From CAWGAJ01 sp963820545 (GTDB lineage Bacteria > Planctomycetota > Planctomycetia > Pirellulales > Thermoguttaceae): DNA of 64,000 nucleotides. The translations under genes and the position numbers were made by a program. This document shows, piece after piece, positions 46,348 to 55,618 of this stretch. The number at the start of each line of letters is the position of its first letter. Within the stretch, counting starts at the first letter, position 1. The DNA lies in assembly GCA_963820545.1 (NCBI GenBank), contig CAWGAJ010000001.1, positions 620,001 through 684,000 of the forward strand. The letters are read 5' to 3'. Under the pieces are notes generated by a model that saw only the letters and a program-made list of their open reading frames with translations, made no database searches and had not been told where the DNA came from.

Positions 46348-47514
46348 CTAAATACCACCGATAGCCCTAGTAGCGTTGGCGGCTCGTCCCAGGATCTGAA
46401 AGCTTTTAACAGTGTAGGCGCCTATCTGGGAGACACTGATCAGGCGATAAAGAGGATTGCCGACTTTGGAGATCATATTAGTGGCGGTAACCAGTCCGTC
46501 CTCGGCAATAAACACCCGATCGCCGGGCAAGATCTGGTAGTTTGTGGCGGTGGCAGCGCCCCGGGAAATAGCCAGGTAGTCGACCGGCAATATTTGATCG
46601 CAGCCCGCCTTGCCAGGCACCGGACGCGCTATCCAGACCCGCGTGCTAGACGCGTTGGAAAATCCTCCAATGGCGCCAATCGCGTCTAAGACCGTTTCTT
46701 TACCGGTGATGGACACGCGGACCACGTCCTCGCCCTGTGAAGATCCTTCCCGGACCACAAAGTACATTTTGCTGTTATACCCAATGACATCGACCGTTAT
46801 CTGGATCGAATCGAAATACTGAGCAAGGTGCTTTTCGACGGCCTCGCGTACTTCGGCTAACGTTTTGCCCGCCACTTTCACCACGCCGTATTGCCGCAAG
46901 TTAATAATGCCGTCTTGCTGCACGAGATAGATGCCGGTGATTTGTTGCGTGCCTCCGGTGCGGATGAGCTGGATGGATACTTCCGGCTGACGAAGAATTT
47001 GTTGGAGATAATGCGTTACGACCGAGGTGGCCTCGTCGATGGTCATGCCGGTGATGCGAATCTTGCCGTAGATCGCCCCTAAATCCACCGTGCCTTCTTC
47101 TTCAACCACGTAATAATTATTGATGGGGGCGTCCAGCAGCGTTCCGGAGGCTCGAATCAACAATACGTCGTAGATTTCAATTCGATAGGGCTGCCGAGGA
47201 ATCAGTTTGAGGACTTCGAGTTGTAAAACATCCGGCGGTTCTATCTGGTAAGCGGGCAGCGAAATCATCGACAACTCGCGCGGCGGCTCCAAATCGCCGG
47301 GCACGGGCGGCATCAAAGACTGGGCATAAAAATCAAATGACCGACAACCCGCCATCGTCAACAAAATACAAATCCCCAACCATGCCGCTAATATCCGGGA
47401 GCGATTTGAGTGGAAGAGCCTCCTCGCTGAGGAGCGGAATAGGATCGATATCAGTAAGAAATGTTGTTTAGCAACTGCCATCGGTGGACGGGGGATAATA
47501 GCTAATATGGGCAA
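46348..47514 (-). CDS. Polysaccharide biosynthesis/export lipoprotein (Wza/OtnA-type)
   Basis: A 388-residue protein with a lipobox LTMAGC (Cys at about residue 57). The poly-export domain follows (YQIEPPDVLQLEVLK...YRIEIYDVLLIRA, VVEEEGTVDLGAIYGKIRITGMTIDEA). Then come an SLBB-like second domain (VQQDGIINLRQYGVVKVAGKTLAEVREAV) and a third (GKETVLDAIGAIGGFSNAS). It forms the outer-membrane export channel for exopolysaccharide. The long N-terminus suggests a later start. Other export genes (Wzc, Wzx) are not in the window. The intergenic DNA to the next gene (47515-47663) is empty. Confidence 0.9.
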   Translation of the reverse strand: MPILAIIPRPPMAVAKQHFLLISILFRSSARRLFHSNRSRILAAWLGICILLTMAGCRSFDFYAQSLMPPVPGDLEPPRELSMISLPAYQIEPPDVLQLEVLKLIPRQPYRIEIYDVLLIRASGTLLDAPINNYYVVEEEGTVDLGAIYGKIRITGMTIDEATSVVTHYLQQILRQPEVSIQLIRTGGTQQITGIYLVQQDGIINLRQYGVVKVAGKTLAEVREAVEKHLAQYFDSIQITVDVIGYNSKMYFVVREGSSQGEDVVRVSITGKETVLDAIGAIGGFSNASSTRVWIARPVPGKAGCDQILPVDYLAISRGAATATNYQILPGDRVFIAEDGLVTATNMISKVGNPLYRLISVSQIGAYTVKSFQILGRAANATRAIGGI

Positions 47515-47663
47515 TTTGAGTCAAAGGCTAATGACTAGATAAAGCTTGCCAATTTTATCTACTCGTTGTTGTCGAAATAATCGGCAAAGTTAAACAAATA
47601 CTTTGCCTTGTTTGCTAGACACCAGTTTTGACATGCAAAAAAGCCGTGCGTTCAATTGAATTG

Positions 47664-48179
47664 TCAATCCAGGAGGAATGGGTTGTCTGACTGGGCTTCG
47701 TGTCGGATTTCATCAACTGCTTCCTGGTGCAATGTCCCGGCAAAAAGTCGATTTGGAAGGTTGATTACCCAGCCGGGCACCGTACTGCAGTTTTTATAAG
47801 CGTGAACTACTCCGGGAGGAACGATAACAATTTGTTTGTTTGAGTGGCCGACAACGAATTTTGCCCGATTTCCCCAGGTTGGCGATGCTGCACGGATATC
47901 CCATAAATAAAGGGTGAAATCGCCCGGACCGAGAAAAACGAAGTAATCGGTTTGGAGGACATGTTCATGCGGACCTCGCACCGCGTCGGGAAGGGTTTGG
48001 CTGATGTAGGACATTACCGGCTGGATATCGGCGGGCAGTTCGTCTTGTCTGTAAATTTCCACCAGCCAGCCACGTTGGTCTTCGTGGAACCGCGGCGAAA
48101 TAAACAGTACGCCGTGAATTGGGCCTTCTCGAAAAGAGACGGGGATTTTTCTGGCAGCGGGAAGATTAGTCGAACACAT
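47664..48179 (-). CDS. dTDP-4-dehydrorhamnose 3,5-epimerase-like cupin (RmlC family)
   Basis: From ATG 48179 (GGAG 8 nt upstream) the product is 171 residues; an upstream in-frame ATG at 48203 is less likely. HGVLFISPRFHEDQRGWLVEIYRQDEL, GPHEHVLQTDYFVFLGPGDFTLYLWD and VVGHSNKQIVIVPPGVVHAYKNCS match the RmlC cupin, including the catalytic-site His of R-G-x-H (here RGPHEH). Some relatives act on other nucleotide sugars, so the substrate is not certain. It probably works with rfbA and the RmlD-like gene in surface sugar synthesis. Confidence 0.85.
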   Translation of the reverse strand: MCSTNLPAARKIPVSFREGPIHGVLFISPRFHEDQRGWLVEIYRQDELPADIQPVMSYISQTLPDAVRGPHEHVLQTDYFVFLGPGDFTLYLWDIRAASPTWGNRAKFVVGHSNKQIVIVPPGVVHAYKNCSTVPGWVINLPNRLFAGTLHQEAVDEIRHEAQSDNPFLLD

Positions 48180-48423
48180 ACCGGGCACTCCAGAGTGGTT
48201 CAAAGTTCATTGCGAAACAGGAAAGGTGAATTCTTGACATGGTAGTTAATAAGCGTAGGGTTACAAGTCCTGGTGGGGGTGAAACTAAATGCCGCCAAAG
48301 GCGTCCGTCAGTTCCGCGAAAAAATCCGCGAAGCCTAGCGAAGGCAAAGGATAAAGGAGGAAGGATAAAGCCTTACCTGCCGGGCAAAGAGACGGTAAAA
48401 TAGTCGGCGTCCAAAGAGAGATT

Positions 48424-49488
48424 ATGGTCATGGCCGGAAGAGCGATTCATGCCTTGGAATATCTCGCCCAGGCGGGAAAAAATCCGCCGCGGCCGGTGTG
48501 CGCGGTCTTTGGCGACGAGTTGTTTCTGCGACGGCAAGCGCTTGTGAAACTGCGGGAAACGGTGCTCGGCGGCGAAGAAGGGGATTTTTCTTTTACCGCC
48601 TTTGCCGGCGATAATAGCGATTTCCGCGACGTGTTGGCGGAGCTCTCCACGGTGGCCATGTTTGGCTCCGGCAAGCGTCTGGTGTTGGTGGAAGAGGCCG
48701 ACGATTTTGTTTCTCGCTTTCGGTCGCAGTTGGAGGACTACGTTTCCCGGCCGAGCCGCTCGGGCGTGCTGGTATTGGATATCGACTCTTTGCCGGCCAA
48801 CACCCGGCTGTACAAATTGATTGCCGCCGAAGGCCTGCTAATCGATTGCAGCGCTCCGGCCGAGGCCCGGCTGACTAAATGGCTGGTTGAGTGGGCCAAG
48901 CAGCGTCACAAGATACAACTTTCCGCGGCGGCCGCCGATGCACTGGTCGAACTGGCGGGTCCCGAACTGGGACTGCTGGATCAGGAAATCGCCAAACTGG
49001 CCACAAGTATCGGCGAGCAGAAGCGGATCACGCCCGAGATGGTCGGGCGCTACGTGGGCGGATGGCGCGTGAGAACCACCTGGGAAATGCTCGACGCCGC
49101 GTTAGACGGAAAAGTGCCCGAGGCCCTGCGCCAGCTCGACCGGCTGCTGGCCTCGGGCGAACAACCGGTGGGCATTTTGGGGCAAATTTCCGCTTCGCTG
49201 CGGCGGTTCGCCGCGGCCACGCGCTTGGTTCTGCAAGCCGAAGGCGCTGGCCGGCGCAGCGTACTTTCCCAGGCCTTGGAACAGGCCGGCGTCAAACCGT
49301 TCGTGCTGCAAAAGGCCGAACGGCAACTCCGCCGCCTGGGAAGGCAACGGGGCTGCCAACTCTACGAGTGGCTTTTAGAGGCCGATCTGGATTTGAAAGG
49401 CCAAAGCGCCATGCCGGCGCGTTTGATCCTCGAACGACTCGTTCTCCGATTGGCCGCACCGCAGGAGGCAGTGGGGCTTAAGAGGTAG
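48424..49488 (+). CDS. holA: DNA polymerase III delta subunit
   Basis: The 354-residue clamp-loader subunit has PVCAVFGDELFLRRQALVKLRE (N-terminal AAA-like domain), VLAELSTVAMFGSGKRLVLVEEADDF, LDQEIAKLATSIGEQKRITPEMV and a C-terminal collar region (LDRLLASGEQPVGILGQISASLRRFAAATRL). The pattern and length fit HolA. The start is ATG 48424 or 48430. About 220 bp upstream are non-coding. The gene is followed by a GTGCGTGCAAGCACCCTAC palindrome and a GTTCCC repeat. Confidence 0.93.
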   Translation: MVMAGRAIHALEYLAQAGKNPPRPVCAVFGDELFLRRQALVKLRETVLGGEEGDFSFTAFAGDNSDFRDVLAELSTVAMFGSGKRLVLVEEADDFVSRFRSQLEDYVSRPSRSGVLVLDIDSLPANTRLYKLIAAEGLLIDCSAPAEARLTKWLVEWAKQRHKIQLSAAAADALVELAGPELGLLDQEIAKLATSIGEQKRITPEMVGRYVGGWRVRTTWEMLDAALDGKVPEALRQLDRLLASGEQPVGILGQISASLRRFAAATRLVLQAEGAGRRSVLSQALEQAGVKPFVLQKAERQLRRLGRQRGCQLYEWLLEADLDLKGQSAMPARLILERLVLRLAAPQEAVGLKR

Positions 49489-49525
49489 CGTAGTTATCGC
49501 GTGCGTGCAAGCACCCTACGTTGGC

Positions 49526-49548
49526 GTTCCCAGGCAGAGCCTGGGAAC
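49526..49548. repeat. GTTCCC-type palindrome
   Basis: GTTCCCAGGC-AGA-GCCTGGGAAC, with perfect 10-bp arms, is the same unit as at 26871 and 58674. It is placed between the convergent holA and C1 peptidase genes. Confidence 0.75.
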
Positions 49549-49571
49549 GAGGTGTACTCTTACGGAATGTG

Positions 49572-50936
49572 TCATTTCACGCGGCGGAAATAGACAAACG
49601 CGAAAGCCGCGCCTGCCATGCCGAGCAACAGCAGCGTACTCGGCTCGGGAATCATATAGGCCTTAATGGAAAAGTCCGCCGTGTTGTCCCAGGTAGTTAT
49701 GTCGGTCCAGTTCGTGCCATTGAAACTGTAGTAACTTTCGCCGGGGTTTGCCGTGGAAGCGGAATCATAACCTGAAACCATGTAATCAACGGCCTGGGGA
49801 TAATCGCCGCCGTTAGTAATGTATAAGTAGACTGCAAAATCATCGTTGTTGCCCAGGGAAACGAGCGAGTCCAGGTCGACCACGTGGAAGCCCCAGTTGC
49901 TGATCGTGCCGGACTTGGAGGCCAATAATCCTGAGGGGCCGGTATTCCAGGTATCGTAGATCTTGATCTGGTAGCCGGCCGAGTCGGCTTGCGTATAAAA
50001 GCCGATCGACTTGAGCTGCTCGGCATCGGTGGTGCGGAAGACGTTGCAGGCGTAAGGCGTGTTGAGTTCCGATACATCGCCGAAATAGTCGTAATAATAG
50101 ACTTTGCTGACCGTATTGGCAGGGTTGGTTTCAAACGATGTTCCATACTTTCCGCCATAGGCATCCTGGTAAGCGAGCCAGAAATAACCGTTTTGTCCCC
50201 AACCGTTGCCCCAACTGTTTTTAATGAGCCACGCGCCCGTGCCGCCGGCGGTCGCCTTGTTATCGTCCCAGCCCGCGATGGTGACGGCATGGCCGGTGCC
50301 GGATGAGCCGGGATTATAATATGTGTAGTTGCCGCTGTTATAATAACCACTGTCCCAGTACATAGACGTGTATAAGGCGCCTTTGGTCATGAGGGCATTT
50401 TTGATTTCCGCGTTGGTGTCGTAATAATTCGCGTCGCGGAGGAAGCGTTGGCGGGGGATATTCGTCGGGGCAGTGGCGCGGTCGTCACAGTCATGGTACA
50501 GATCGTCGGTCTCCGCTTCCGGTCCGGCTAGACGACTGAGGTAGGCATTGGAGATCCAGCTATGGCCGCCCGCACAAGGCCCCCAATCGAAACCGTGGCG
50601 GTTTTTCAAGTTGTTTTCGGAAAAGTTGCTTGCTGATCCGCCGGCGCGGAGCAAATCGCTTTCCATGGCGCCATAGGTGGCGAACGCCCAGCAACTACCG
50701 CAAGCGCCTTGGTCTTTGACGCTGGTCATGTAGTTTTGGCCGCCCACGTTTTGCAGGTCGTAGGTAGCGGGCGCCCCGAGGGGGTTTTCAGTCGCGCCTG
50801 ATTGGGAATAAGAGGAAAGGTTAGTTCTTGCGCCGGTTAAGGCTCTGGAATAAGGATTGCTCTGGATAGTTTGCCCTTGGATAGCGTACGTTCCCCAGAG
50901 CACGACAAGGACCCCAAGTGCGAGTTTTTTATTCAT
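49572..50936 (-). CDS. C1 (papain-like) cysteine peptidase with PEP-CTERM signal
   Basis: A 454-residue secreted protease. The signal peptide is KLALGVLVVLWGTYAIQG. The C1 catalytic set is intact: VKDQGACGSCWAFATYGAMES (Gln and Cys), GTGHAVTIAGWDDN (His) and WLIKNSWGNGWGQNGYFWL (Asn). Then comes a lectin-like C-terminal domain (IGFYTQADSAGYQIKIYDT...LASKSGTISNWGFHVVDLDSLVSL), and IPEPSTLLLLGMAGAAFAFVYFRRVK is the sorting signal. ATG 50936 follows AAAGGGAG and is chosen over the upstream ATG. A long structured leader lies upstream. Confidence 0.94.
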   Translation of the reverse strand: MNKKLALGVLVVLWGTYAIQGQTIQSNPYSRALTGARTNLSSYSQSGATENPLGAPATYDLQNVGGQNYMTSVKDQGACGSCWAFATYGAMESDLLRAGGSASNFSENNLKNRHGFDWGPCAGGHSWISNAYLSRLAGPEAETDDLYHDCDDRATAPTNIPRQRFLRDANYYDTNAEIKNALMTKGALYTSMYWDSGYYNSGNYTYYNPGSSGTGHAVTIAGWDDNKATAGGTGAWLIKNSWGNGWGQNGYFWLAYQDAYGGKYGTSFETNPANTVSKVYYYDYFGDVSELNTPYACNVFRTTDAEQLKSIGFYTQADSAGYQIKIYDTWNTGPSGLLASKSGTISNWGFHVVDLDSLVSLGNNDDFAVYLYITNGGDYPQAVDYMVSGYDSASTANPGESYYSFNGTNWTDITTWDNTADFSIKAYMIPEPSTLLLLGMAGAAFAFVYFRRVK

Positions 50937-51019
50937 AGATGCTCCCTTTGTAATGCATTCCAATCGCCTGCGGTTAGTTTGCGCTTGCGCAATACGAAAC
51001 CTTTATTCAGCAGATCCAA

Positions 51020-51200
51020 AGCCCAGCGGAATTGCCGCCTTGCTCAGCTAGGGGGGCCCTCTGGATTTGCATCAGCCGATGGTGAGGGAAAATCACCTGA
51101 ATCGCACGCTTTGCCGATTTCGGGAGGGAGGCAAATCACAAAGATTGGCTCGCCTTACAGAGAGCCCAGGCTAGAACGCACCTTCTCTGTCATCCCCGAG
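51020..51200. other. Structured leader or ncRNA candidate upstream of the C1 peptidase
   Basis: The 550-bp gap 50937-51489 has no supported ORF but has dense perfect hairpins: GGTGA-gggaaaa-TCACC (about 51080-51097), TTTGCC...GGCAAA (about 51113-51138), and GGCTC/GAGCC (about 51150-51170). On the minus strand an ATCCAGAG...CTTTGGAT stem encloses GCGG-caatt-CCGC. I could not match it to a known riboswitch. A TATAAT-like box lies near 51325 on the plus strand. Confidence 0.35.
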
Positions 51201-51446
51201 ACGAAAGTGGAAGGAATGAAGTTATAAGGTGCTAACGCTGCCTCCAGCTTTTTAATGTGTATGCGAATAAAGTCACATTATCATATTTCATAAGCATGTC
51301 AAGTATGATTACTAATATTATTGTATAATATATTTGGGGGGGATATGGGGGTGGTAAAGACCTCTATAAAGACTTTTTCTTAATCCTGTCTTGCATAAAA
51401 AAGGCCTTTTCGGTAGCATCCCCCCTCTTCTACGGCTTATCTAAGA

Positions 51447-51481
51447 GATCAGAGGTCAGGGGTCAGAGATCAGAGGACGGC
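51447..51481. repeat. Degenerate heptamer array (GGTCAGA type)
   Basis: GATCAGA, GGTCAGG, GGTCAGA, GATCAGA, GGACGGC lie immediately before the lipoprotein gene start. Confidence 0.65.
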
Positions 51482-51489
51482 ATTTGTTT

Positions 51490-52837
51490 ATGAGCAGATT
51501 GTCGTTAGTGATCGGCCTAATGCTTTTTGGGATGATCCTCTGCGGCTGTGCTTCGTCGCCGTGGAATGGCCCCCAGGGATGGACAAATCCAACATCCGCC
51601 AAACCGAGCGCGGCCACGGCAACGCCGGCCCAGGCCAATGGCCAAAATCCGTCCAGCGCGCAATCCAATAGTGCATCGAATACTCAGGCGATGCAGGAAG
51701 TCATGGAGGAATTGCACAACTGGGCACGCTCGATCCCGCGGCCCAAAATAAATTGATGGAGGACCTCAGGCAAACCGATCCGGCCCTTTGGCCGTTGGTG
51801 ATGCAACAATTCCGCGCCGCCGTTGCCTATCGACGCCGGGCGGCCGAACGTCAGGCAATGGCCGACGGGAACAATCTATCGACTAGCGGCAATCAGTCGA
51901 CCGGCGGCAATCAGTTGGCCAGCGGCATCAAGCAAGCATTGGCGTCGAAAGACGCGGCATCGGCGATAAACTCTACATCAAATACGCCGCCTCCGGGACA
52001 CTATTCGTCCACGGCAAACCATCCTGCCAATTCACAGGCGTCCCAACAATTGCCGGATGGACAGCAGCCAAAAGAAGCCGTCGATTCCGTGGTCAGCGCT
52101 TCGTATAATGCGGGCAGTTCGCCCGAGGCCGATTGGCGGGAACATCTGTCGGCGGCCATCCAGGCCATGGAAGGCTCTGCGCCAGGCGATACAAAGAGCC
52201 CGGAAGATTTGGCCCAGCAGGCGCGTTTGCACATGCTTTACATATTGGCCGACCAGCGTGATAAGGCGGTTAAACCAATTGCTAGCGCGGGCCCGCAATG
52301 CAGGAATTCTGGTCGAAGGAGCTTTATGGTTTGGCCATGCTCTTGGACTCTCAAGCAACATCGGCCGACACTCCGCGCTCGGCCGAGAGCAAGCAAGTCC
52401 TGGGCGAAGCCCTGTCGCGCTTAGGCGAAACGGCGCCGCTGGTGGTGCGCAACCTGGCGTTCTGCACTGGGGTGCAAAGCTACGGCTGTTACACGTCCTT
52501 TAAGAAAAACGAATTTACGCCCGAGCAGGAAGTGCTGCTCTATGCCGAGTTGGATAATTACGCGATCGAGTCTATGGCCAAGGGATTCCATACGGCGCTA
52601 AAGAGCAGCTATCAGATTTTCGATGCCAGCGGGCATCGCGTGGTGGAACAAACCTCCGCCACGACGGAGGAGTATTGTCAAAATCCACGGCGCGACTATT
52701 TCCTCATCTTCAATCTGCACATGCCGAAGCGCATCAATCCGGGCAAATATACCCTGCAACTGACGATCGAAGACGTGAAGAGCCAGAAGGTGGGGCAGTC
52801 GTCGATCGAATTTGCGATCAAAGAGGCGGAGAAATAA
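51490..52837 (+). pseudogene. Hypothetical lipoprotein split by two frameshifts
   Basis: MSRLSLVIGLMLFGMILCGC gives a signal peptide with a lipobox (Cys 20). A low-complexity linker rich in Ala, Ser, Gln and Asn follows, then helices (MQEVMEELHQ..LDPAAQNKLMEDLRQTDPALWPLVMQQFRAAVAYRRR), and finally a beta-rich C-terminal domain (CYTSFKKNEFTPEQEVLLYAELDNY...YTLQLTIEDVKSQKVGQSSIEF). The frames switch near 51714 (GAA-TTG-CA.-CAA-CTG, one base missing) and near 52293 (GGCCC.GCAATG, one base missing). The repaired length is about 449 residues. No family is recognised. Confidence 0.75.
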
Positions 52838-52839
52838 GT

Positions 52840-52880
52840 GGGCGGTGGACGGTGGACGGTGGGCGGTGCAGAGTGGAGAG
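52840..52880. repeat. Degenerate heptamer array (GGACGGT type)
   Basis: GGGCGGT, GGACGGT, GGACGGT, GGGCGGT, GCAGAGT, GGAGAGG lie directly after the lipoprotein stop codon. Confidence 0.7.
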
Positions 52881-52930
52881 GGTGTATATTGATAGCGAAG
52901 AAAAAGTAATGTCGCGGTGTAAAATTTAGC

Positions 52931-52957
52931 CCCGGCACTTGCGCCGGGAGTTTTTTT
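52931..52957 (+). terminator. Rho-independent terminator of the lipoprotein gene
   Basis: The stem CCCGGC/GCCGGG with a 6-nt loop is followed by AG and seven T's. Confidence 0.8.
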
Positions 52958-53094
52958 ATTGCAACTAATTTCCGCTGCCTATTGTCCATTGACTAGCGCC
53001 CACATTATATTATTAGATTTCCAATTTCTACCATGATCCTGCCCAATGATCCGCCAAGATAAAGCCTTATCAGCTATTCGCTCGAACCAGGAGG

Positions 53095-53181
53095 GGGACA
53101 GTCCCATTTTCGCTACAAAAGCGGCTACAAAAGGGGACAGTCCCATTTTTGCTACGCAAAAATTGGGACAGTCCCCATACG
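53095..53181. repeat. GGGGACAGTCCC palindromic repeat cluster
   Basis: GGGGACAGTCCCATTTT(C/T)GCTAC occurs twice in direct orientation (from about 53095 and 53135), and an inverted partner AAATTGGGACAGTCCCC lies at about 53160. In frame it translates to GDSPIFAT-like peptides, a pattern I have seen as spurious ORFs in planctomycete genomes. It sits at the 5' end of the RmlD-like gene. Confidence 0.65.
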
Positions 53182-53186
53182 TTGCT

Positions 53187-54164
53187 TTGCCGCTTTTGAT
53201 CACTGGGCTGGCCGGGGTGCCGGGATTTAATGCGTGGCATTATTTTCACGCGCGATATCCGGGGCAGGTGATCGGCATGCGCCAGCAAGACAATCCGCGC
53301 ATACAAGGGCAGGGCGTTGTTGCCTGTAATGCGGAAGATAGAGAAAGGCTTGCCCGGCTGTTCGACCGGTACCAGTTTCGTTCGGTGTTGGACTGCGCCG
53401 GCAATTGCGCCCTGAAACAATGTGAATGTGCCCCTGACATTGCCTGGCGGATCAATGTGGAAGGCGTGCGCAATTTGCTTTCGCAAACTGTTCCGCGCAG
53501 GGTGCGCTTGGTGCACCTGTCGTGCGATCTGGTGTTTTCGGGCCTGCGCGAGGGCGGTTACGCGGAAGAAGATCCGGTCGATCCCGTGACCGTCTACGGC
53601 AAGACCATGGCGGCGGCCGAGGAAATTATATTATCGGCCGATGCGCGGGCGTGCATTTTGCGGATTTCCTTGCCCATGGGTATTAGCGCGAACGGACACG
53701 CGGGGGCGATAGATTGGATCACTTCGCGATTTAAAAAAACGCGTCCAGCAACACTTTATTTCGACGAGATTCGCACGCCCACTTATACCGATTGCATGAA
53801 TCTGTTATATGAACGGATGCTTGCCAACGGACTGAGCGGACTTTTTCACGCGGGCGGACCGCGGCGTCTGAGTTTGTATCAGATTGCGCAGATAATAAAT
53901 CGCGTGGGCGGATATGATCCGAAATGCCTGATGGGCATTCCGCGGCGCGAAGCCGGCCCGATTCCGCCGCGGGCGGGAAACGTCTCGATGAATTCCGATA
54001 AGCTCACAAAGGCATTGGGTTACAATCCCTTTGATCCTTGGCCCTGTTGCGACAGCCTGATGCCTACCGGTCCTAAGTGGCATTACGAGCGACCGGACAA
54101 CGAAGAGCACTCTCCGCAATATCTGCACCAAGTCCTTTGCCTGAATCCTTTCAAACAAGCGTAA
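53187..54164 (+). CDS. RmlD-like NAD(P)-dependent sugar reductase (SDR)
   Basis: The extended SDR fold begins LPLLITGLAGVPGFNAWHYF (a variant of the GxxGxxG nucleotide site). VLDCAGNCALKQCE, VRLVHLSCDLVFSG and YAEEDPVDPVTVYGKTMAAAEEI follow, where Y-G-K-T is the YxxxK catalytic pair. The C-terminal part resembles dTDP-4-dehydrorhamnose reductase substrate binding. The frame stays open upstream to ATG 53046, but that part is translated repeat (GDSPIFATK...), so a TTG near 53187 or 53196 is a more credible start. It is compatible with the final step of dTDP-rhamnose synthesis alongside rfbA and the RmlC-like gene. Confidence 0.8.
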   Translation: MPLLITGLAGVPGFNAWHYFHARYPGQVIGMRQQDNPRIQGQGVVACNAEDRERLARLFDRYQFRSVLDCAGNCALKQCECAPDIAWRINVEGVRNLLSQTVPRRVRLVHLSCDLVFSGLREGGYAEEDPVDPVTVYGKTMAAAEEIILSADARACILRISLPMGISANGHAGAIDWITSRFKKTRPATLYFDEIRTPTYTDCMNLLYERMLANGLSGLFHAGGPRRLSLYQIAQIINRVGGYDPKCLMGIPRREAGPIPPRAGNVSMNSDKLTKALGYNPFDPWPCCDSLMPTGPKWHYERPDNEEHSPQYLHQVLCLNPFKQA

Positions 54165-54521
54165 CCTTTATCGGCTAGTCAAGTTTAATGAACTAACTAA
54201 GCAAAAAGTCACTCACAATAACCTGTGGATGATCTAAAAGGACCCTTGTCTAGGGGGCTGTCCCCCCCAAGATTTTTCGTTGTTTTGCCCTTCCGTGGGT
54301 TGACAACAATTTTTCTCTCCATCAAAATAAAAAATAGAAATAACTCTGTTGTAATCACATGATGAGGCAGCGATAGCATCCAATAAAAAAATGATCTTCC
54401 GATTATTTCGGATATCATGGGATGCATTCTTAAATTGGCTCAAAGAGAAAAGCCATTCCAGTTTAACAAACATCGGAGATTCTCCGTCCAACAGCAAACC
54501 AACATTACATTCTTTTGCAAT

Positions 54522-55238
54522 ATGAGATTAGCAATGTACACGATTTCATCGCCCCGTCATTCCGCCTTGTTCGCCGTTCTTCTCAACGTAAGCATTTTCA
54601 TTTCGCCTGCTGCCTCCGCCGAATTGATCACTGGGGTCACAATACACGATGTCTCCAGCAGCCTAGCGCATATAGGTGAAGCAGACCTTTTTGATCGCAT
54701 GGCATCCTACACCGTTGATGGTTCCGGTTTGAATATTAACGGTCCGGGTACCCACTCATGTGGGCCCGATGGCACGATGTGGCTCAATGGTGGCATCAAT
54801 TATGCTTATGGCTACAATGACACCGACCCACAGATCACGTGGGACCTGGGTGCCTTGTATAACATCGACACCATGCGGATCTGGAACTACAACGAATGGA
54901 GCGGTGTAGCGGGCCTTCTCACGGCACGCGGAATCCACACGACCGACGTGCTCTACTCCGCGGACGGTACCAATTATACTCTTCTGAATAATATCACCCT
55001 GAACCAGGCGCCCGGGAGCGACACGGTTGACTTCTCGCAAGTGGTTCCGCTGAACTTGGAGGCAGAGTTTATCCGTTTCCACAACATCACCGACTTTCCA
55101 GGCGCTGATACTGGGTTTGTCGGGCTTAGCGAAATCCAATTCAACGGCACTGCGGTTCCCGAACCATCCATCCTTGCCCTCATCGGCATGGGTGCTTTTG
55201 CTTTAATCATTTACGCTTGGCAACAGCGGAGGCGGTAA
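54522..55238 (+). CDS. PEP-CTERM exported protein with discoidin-like domain
   Basis: About 238 residues from ATG 54522 (MRLAMYTISS). The signal peptide is ALFAVLLNVSIFISPAASA. The beta-sandwich body, with ITWDLGALYNIDTMRIWNYNE, VLYSADGTNYTLL and AEFIRFHNI...GLSEIQFNG, has the strand pattern of F5/8 type C (discoidin) domains. The end VPEPSILALIGMGAFALIIYAWQQRRR is the sorting signal. The frame is open further upstream to 54417 without plausible protein. The 54165-54521 gap has one GGGGG-ctgt-CCCCC hairpin (about 54257) and nothing else I can call. Confidence 0.85.
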   Translation: MRLAMYTISSPRHSALFAVLLNVSIFISPAASAELITGVTIHDVSSSLAHIGEADLFDRMASYTVDGSGLNINGPGTHSCGPDGTMWLNGGINYAYGYNDTDPQITWDLGALYNIDTMRIWNYNEWSGVAGLLTARGIHTTDVLYSADGTNYTLLNNITLNQAPGSDTVDFSQVVPLNLEAEFIRFHNITDFPGADTGFVGLSEIQFNGTAVPEPSILALIGMGAFALIIYAWQQRRR

Positions 55239-55512
55239 GCGTAGGATATCCAAACCAAATCGACCAACGAAGCAAACGAGACATCCTGGGGGTGGCTTTC
55301 CTCTTTAGGATGGCATTCCTTCGCACACATCCACTAGCGTCGAACGTAATCCCCGATGAGGTATTAATAATCCGGGATAGGAATAATGGCCAAAAGTCGG
55401 CTATTTTGAGAATTTTTTCGGGACAATTTCCTAACAAAACTTTTCTTCTCGCCCCCTAGCCGTATTTTTGCCTAAGGCTAAAATACTTTTTTCATTCCAG
55501 GCGATTAAAAAA

Positions 55513-55590
55513 CATATTTAGCCCCAGGTGAATACACCCGGGGCAGGGTGAAGTATTTCCCCGCCGTGTATTCACGGCGGGCTAAATATG
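55513..55590. repeat. Composite palindrome (three nested hairpins)
   Basis: Outer arms CATATTTAGCCC (55513-55524) and GGGCTAAATATG (55579-55590) are perfect complements. Inside are GCCCC-a-GGTG-aata-CACC-c-GGGGC and CCGCCGTG-tatt-CACGGCGG. It is related to the unit at 3153-3180. The rest of 55239-55618 holds no gene. Confidence 0.75.
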
Positions 55591-55618
55591 AACTTCGGGG
55601 ACAAGGACGTTGACCGAC

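Noticed and set aside
55239..55618. Glycine riboswitch upstream of gcvT
   Set aside because: No tandem aptamer core was recognisable; the region contains only the composite palindrome.
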